Of a DNA stretch of 8,809 bases, positions 6,041 to 8,809 are shown piece by piece. The translations under genes and the position numbers were made by a program. Below the pieces are notes generated by a model that had not been told where the DNA came from, searched no databases, and worked only from the letters and a program-made list of their open reading frames with translations. This DNA is from Actinomycetes bacterium (lineage in GTDB: Bacteria > Actinomycetota > Acidimicrobiia > Acidimicrobiales > RAAP-2), in NCBI GenBank assembly GCA_021801615.1, contig JAJYXS010000200.1, forward strand, positions 1 through 8,809, written 5' to 3'. Within the stretch, counting starts at the first letter, position 1. Each line of letters opens with the position of its first letter.

Positions 6041-8742
6041 GTCTCCACCACCAGGATCGGCGTGGTGACCGGGCGCGGAACCCCTGTCACCACGAGCGCG
6101 GTGGGTGTGACCCCGACGGTCCCGCTCCAAGCGTGCCCGATGTCCGTCACCGTCACCATGTAGGTGCCGTAAGGGAGGGCGATCTGGCTGAGCCCGAGGG
6201 GGCCCGTGGAGAGGAGGGAGTAGGACGTCGGGTTCGTCTCGCCTGCCGGCGGCGACAAGGCTTTGGCGGCTGTTGCGCAAGTCGGCGATGCCGTCACCGT
6301 GGCTCCTGCGTCGGGGTCCCCGCGGCCGTTCACGACGCGCAGCGAGAGGAGGCCCATCGGCACCGTTGCCGCTGCGGTGGCGCCCGGCACCGAGGTGGTG
6401 AGGACAGCCGGGGTCAGCGGCCCGCAGGTCGTTGCCGCGATCGTGTAGCCGCTCTCGAATGGGAAGAGCGGCCCGATGCGGGTGACCGTGGCTGTAGGCG
6501 CCGGCACAGCGACCTCGAAGGGGCGCACTGTTTCCAGCCCAGTGTTTGTGACGGCGACAGGGATGCCGGTGGCGACGAGCCCTTCCTCCCCCGTTGGGGT
6601 CGCCGAGGTCCACGTGGTCCCTGTGGGCGTTCCGTCGAGGAAGACGGCGCCGCTCTCGGAGGCCCCCGGCGCTTCGCAGACCGAGCCGCCGCACGCCACC
6701 TTGCTGATGGCGACGGGCTTGCCGGGGAGCGTGTCGAGAGTCCATGTCCCTGCCTCGCCGGAGATGAGCGCTGCGACCGCCCCCGTCGACGTCGTGGCGC
6801 TCCCGGTCACGAAGCATCGCGACTCGTCGGGGCACGCAAGGGTGCTGAGCATCGCGGTGCCAGAGGGGAGCGGCTCTGTGGTGAACGTCGCGGCACCCGT
6901 CTTCCACAGAAGCAGCGGTGCACCACTCGAGGCGGAGCCGATCGCCGCGCACACGCTCGGGCCCGGACATGTGACCGCGTCGATCGATGCCGGAGTGGTT
7001 GTCGGGGCGTAGAGGGTGTCGAGCTGCCACGCGCTCGAAGAGGACAGGGAGGCGATGGCCGCGTAGGAAATGGACCCTGTGGCTCGTGAGCCCGTGGCCT
7101 CGCATGAGGTCCCGGATGTGCTCGCTTCGCACACGAGCTGACTGAGAGAGGTGAGTGTGCCCGGTCCAGCATCCTTGACCCAGTCCGTCGCAGAGCCGAT
7201 TGCCAGCGAGATCTCTGCCGCAAGCGAGGACGACTTGCGAGTGCCGACGGCGTAGCAGCTGGTCGTGGAGACACAGGCGATCGCGTCCAGCGCGTTCGGG
7301 GCGTATGTCGGTGTGGTTGGGAGCGTGTCGGCGATCCAGGTGCTGCCGCTGAGCGAGAGCACGCCGCCCCTCGAGGTGGTCGCGTAGCAGACCGTTGTCG
7401 TGGGGCAGGAGAGGCCGGTGATCCGTGTCACGCCCGAAGGCAGCGCGTCGAGCGTCCACGAGACGCCGGATGTGCCGACCGCGCCCGAAAGGATGACTGC
7501 TTCGCCCGAGCCGGATCCCGTTGCGTAGCACTTCGTCGGCGACGGGCACGTGATCGTCGCCAGGGCGGTCACTCCCGACGGGACCGCGTCGGGGCTGAAG
7601 GCAACCGATGTCGTGGGGGTGGAGACCGACATACCCGCGTACCCGCTGCCGGACCGACCGTCACCGACGGCGACGCAGCGCGTGGCTCCCGCGCACGCGA
7701 CGGCGGCGACCTGCGCCACGCCAGCAGGCTCGAGGACCGTCCATCCGGTCGTGCTCCAGACGGACAGCTCGGCGACGGGTGTCGCGCTCGGGTCGGTGGC
7801 GTGGGCAGGCGCTTGGCCGACCACGAGGCAGCGGATGACCCCTACCGTCGGGCAGGTGACGCCCCCGTCGGCCGCGGTGCTGGTCGGGTACGACAAGGTA
7901 ACGAGCGAGCCCTCGTCGTACTGGAAGGTCGCGAGCGTTACGAGCCCGACGTTCACCACGAGCGACGACTGGCTCGGGGCCGTGGTCTCGTCGGCGTTCG
8001 CGGTCCACGAGGGTGTGTCGGGCACGCCCCCCGACGTCGGGTCGGCGAGGGACACGGTGTAGGAGCCGGGAAGCACCTGCTGGAACACGCAGCCGTAGCT
8101 GTTCGGATGGAGGGTGGCGGTGTACGTGGAGGAGCTGACCGTCACCGGAACGTCCATGACGCGTGTCGACCATGGGACACCGTCGGCGGCTACGGGCGGC
8201 GCGCCCGGAGGGTCGCCGTTCACTTGGACGGCGAGGAAACCCGCCGTCGGGAGCCCCGGCGGGGGGAAGTCGATGACCGTCGAATCGTTCACCCGATGTG
8301 TGTGCCGCCATGTGACCCATACGTGGACAGCGAGCACGCTCGGCACGGAGCCCGACGTGCACAGGTTCGGGTGGCTACCCTCGGACGTGGTCCATGTGAA
8401 CTGCGCGTGTACCGTGTAACTGACTGTCGACTCGATCACGGGTGTCGAGCCGATGCAGTTGGTGTCCTCCTGGATGGCGACGCCCGTCTCGGGCGTGCCC
8501 TGTGTGAAGGGCGGCCCTGTGTTGCCGAGCTTCTCCACGCACTGCTCGGCAAGCGACAGCGCGGTCAGCCGGAGGCGCGCTGTCGAGGCTTGACCGGCCG
8601 CGTTGTCGAGGATGAGCGCGGTCGGAACGAGCACTGCCAGGAGTACGGCGAACGCGACCACGACCTCGATGAGGCCGAACCCCTCGTCGAGGTCGCGCGC
8701 ACGGCTCCGTTCTCCCGGGAAGCGGCGAGATCTCCGACCCAC
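6037..8742 (-). CDS. Giant PilV-like minor prepilin with an inserted disulfide-rich beta-propeller-like domain
   Basis: The product has 901 residues; PilV/GspI pilins usually have 100-200. The N-terminus has a class III signal, DEGFGLIEVVVAFAVLLAVL, with cleavage after Gly21 and Glu26 at +5. The helix is followed by LRLTALSLAEQCVEKLG (57-73), as in PilV. A prealbumin or carboxypeptidase-regulatory-like beta domain spans about 167-285 (NSYGCVFQQVLPGSYTVSL at 214-232). Nine repeats follow (about 291-720), each with a close cysteine pair, for example TCPSPTKCYATG (398-409). The rest (about 724-901) holds TGIPVAVTNTGL, LFPFESGYTI and a second prealbumin-like segment with LPYGTYMVTVTD. The protein should sit in the pilus, anchored by its helix with the repeats exposed; a tip adhesin or ligand-binding role is inferred. 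The GTG at 8742 follows a good ribosome binding site and heads the operon. It is not PilY1, which lacks a pilin helix. Confidence 0.85.
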   Translation of the reverse strand: MGRRSRRFPGERSRARDLDEGFGLIEVVVAFAVLLAVLVPTALILDNAAGQASTARLRLTALSLAEQCVEKLGNTGPPFTQGTPETGVAIQEDTNCIGSTPVIESTVSYTVHAQFTWTTSEGSHPNLCTSGSVPSVLAVHVWVTWRHTHRVNDSTVIDFPPPGLPTAGFLAVQVNGDPPGAPPVAADGVPWSTRVMDVPVTVSSSTYTATLHPNSYGCVFQQVLPGSYTVSLADPTSGGVPDTPSWTANADETTAPSQSSLVVNVGLVTLATFQYDEGSLVTLSYPTSTAADGGVTCPTVGVIRCLVVGQAPAHATDPSATPVAELSVWSTTGWTVLEPAGVAQVAAVACAGATRCVAVGDGRSGSGYAGMSVSTPTTSVAFSPDAVPSGVTALATITCPSPTKCYATGSGSGEAVILSGAVGTSGVSWTLDALPSGVTRITGLSCPTTTVCYATTSRGGVLSLSGSTWIADTLPTTPTYAPNALDAIACVSTTSCYAVGTRKSSSLAAEISLAIGSATDWVKDAGPGTLTSLSQLVCEASTSGTSCEATGSRATGSISYAAIASLSSSSAWQLDTLYAPTTTPASIDAVTCPGPSVCAAIGSASSGAPLLLWKTGAATFTTEPLPSGTAMLSTLACPDESRCFVTGSATTSTGAVAALISGEAGTWTLDTLPGKPVAISKVACGGSVCEAPGASESGAVFLDGTPTGTTWTSATPTGEEGLVATGIPVAVTNTGLETVRPFEVAVPAPTATVTRIGPLFPFESGYTIAATTCGPLTPAVLTTSVPGATAAATVPMGLLSLRVVNGRGDPDAGATVTASPTCATAAKALSPPAGETNPTSYSLLSTGPLGLSQIALPYGTYMVTVTDIGHAWSGTVGVTPTALVVTGVPRPVTTPILVVET
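6583..7872 (-). repeat. Nine protein-level repeats forming a probable beta-propeller
   Basis: First cysteines of the pairs fall at residues 297, 350, 399, 446, 490, 538, 592, 637 and 684, giving spacings of 53, 49, 47, 44, 48, 54, 45 and 47. The second cysteine is 5-9 residues later, typically in a C-x(5)-C-aromatic/small-A/V-T/V-G pattern (CAGATRCVAVG, CPSPTKCYATG, CPDESRCFVTG). Most repeats have a phrase like SWTLDALPSGVT (428-439) before the next unit. Secreted actinobacterial proteins with SCPSxxxCVAVG repeats have this pattern and are usually read as BNR/sialidase-type propellers. The fold is inferred; repeat number and cysteine spacing are read directly. Confidence 0.72.
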
Positions 8743-8747
8743 CCGTG

Positions 8748-8754
8748 TCCTCCC
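8748..8754 (-). promoter_or_regulatory. Ribosome binding site of the giant pilin gene
   Basis: On the minus strand GGGAGGA lies five bases before the GTG at 8742. It is the best Shine-Dalgarno sequence of any gene here and decides the start. The two downstream genes lack one as strong and probably depend on coupling through their overlaps. Confidence 0.7.
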
Positions 8755-8766
8755 ATCCCCGTATGC

Positions 8767-8772
8767 AGCATA
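8767..8772 (-). promoter_or_regulatory. Possible -10 element of the pilin operon
   Basis: TATGCT on the minus strand lies about 12 bases before the ribosome binding site and would start a short leader of roughly 18 bases. There is no recognisable -35 at the right distance. The operon could also be a continuation of genes beyond the right edge. Confidence 0.3.
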
Positions 8773-8783
8773 GCTCTCGCGTA

Positions 8784-8798
8784 CCTGGCATTCCCAGG
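8784..8798. repeat. Short inverted repeat upstream of the pilin operon
   Basis: CCTGG-CATTC-CCAGG has perfect 5-bp arms around a 5-base centre, just upstream of the possible -10. It could be an operator or the foot of a hairpin from an upstream gene; no T-tract follows on either side. Confidence 0.3.
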
Positions 8799-8809
8799 CG
8801 GCCAGCCTG

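Noticed and set aside
5009..6163. Plus-strand open frame of 384 codons opposite the PilW-like gene
   Set aside because: Composition is typical of a GC-rich shadow (Arg, Gly and Glu runs). The minus strand carries an unmistakable prepilin motif.
6133..7089. Plus-strand open frame of 318 codons opposite the propeller region
   Set aside because: Arg/Gly-rich translation without domains. The minus-strand frame has nine regular repeats.
6041..7549. Upstream extension of the PilW-like frame
   Set aside because: This part is His/Arg-rich and overlaps the giant pilin in another frame. The ATG at 6040 with its ATGA overlap and the nearby prepilin motif fix the true start.
6583..7872. Repeat block considered as a CRISPR array or DNA-level satellite
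   Set aside because: Repeats are seen in the protein only. The DNA of the units differs too much and spacing is uneven, in whole codons.

Overview
The window comes from a high-GC bacterium, most likely an actinobacterium. GTG starts, possible leaderless starts and a Gram-positive style minor-pilin cassette point that way, and an Acidimicrobiia-like lineage is my best guess from the look of the pilins. It holds no RNA genes, CRISPR arrays or insertion sequences that I can see.

Left part (1-2000): the 3' end of a MutY-type adenine glycosylase gene enters from the left edge and stops at 253. A decayed flavin reductase gene follows (about 428-795), with three reading-frame breaks and an internal deletion. 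Next is an intact RmlC-like sugar epimerase gene (814-1362). Converging on it is a TetR-family regulator gene whose reading frame runs about 290 bases antisense into the epimerase gene. A perfect 3 x 17-bp tandem repeat sits at the point where the two genes meet.

Middle (2000-2906): a divergent intergenic region with a small palindrome lies between the regulator and a single-pass membrane protein gene. That protein has a RodZ-like (DUF4115-like) extracytoplasmic domain but no DNA-binding domain.

Right part (2967-8742, minus strand): a compact three-gene type IV pilus minor-pilin operon, read from right to left, with two 4-base stop/start overlaps. First comes a 901-residue PilV-like prepilin. 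Second is a 304-residue PilW/GspJ-like prepilin. Third is a 720-residue PilX-like, cysteine-rich protein. The first protein is the most remarkable object here. Its body carries nine repeats of about 48 residues, each with a close cysteine pair, which look like a disulfide-stapled beta-propeller inserted into an otherwise normal PilV-type pilin. I infer that the operon builds the tip or priming complex of a type IV pilus, and that the propeller gives the tip an adhesive or ligand-binding head, a role played in other bacteria by the separate PilC/PilY1 protein.
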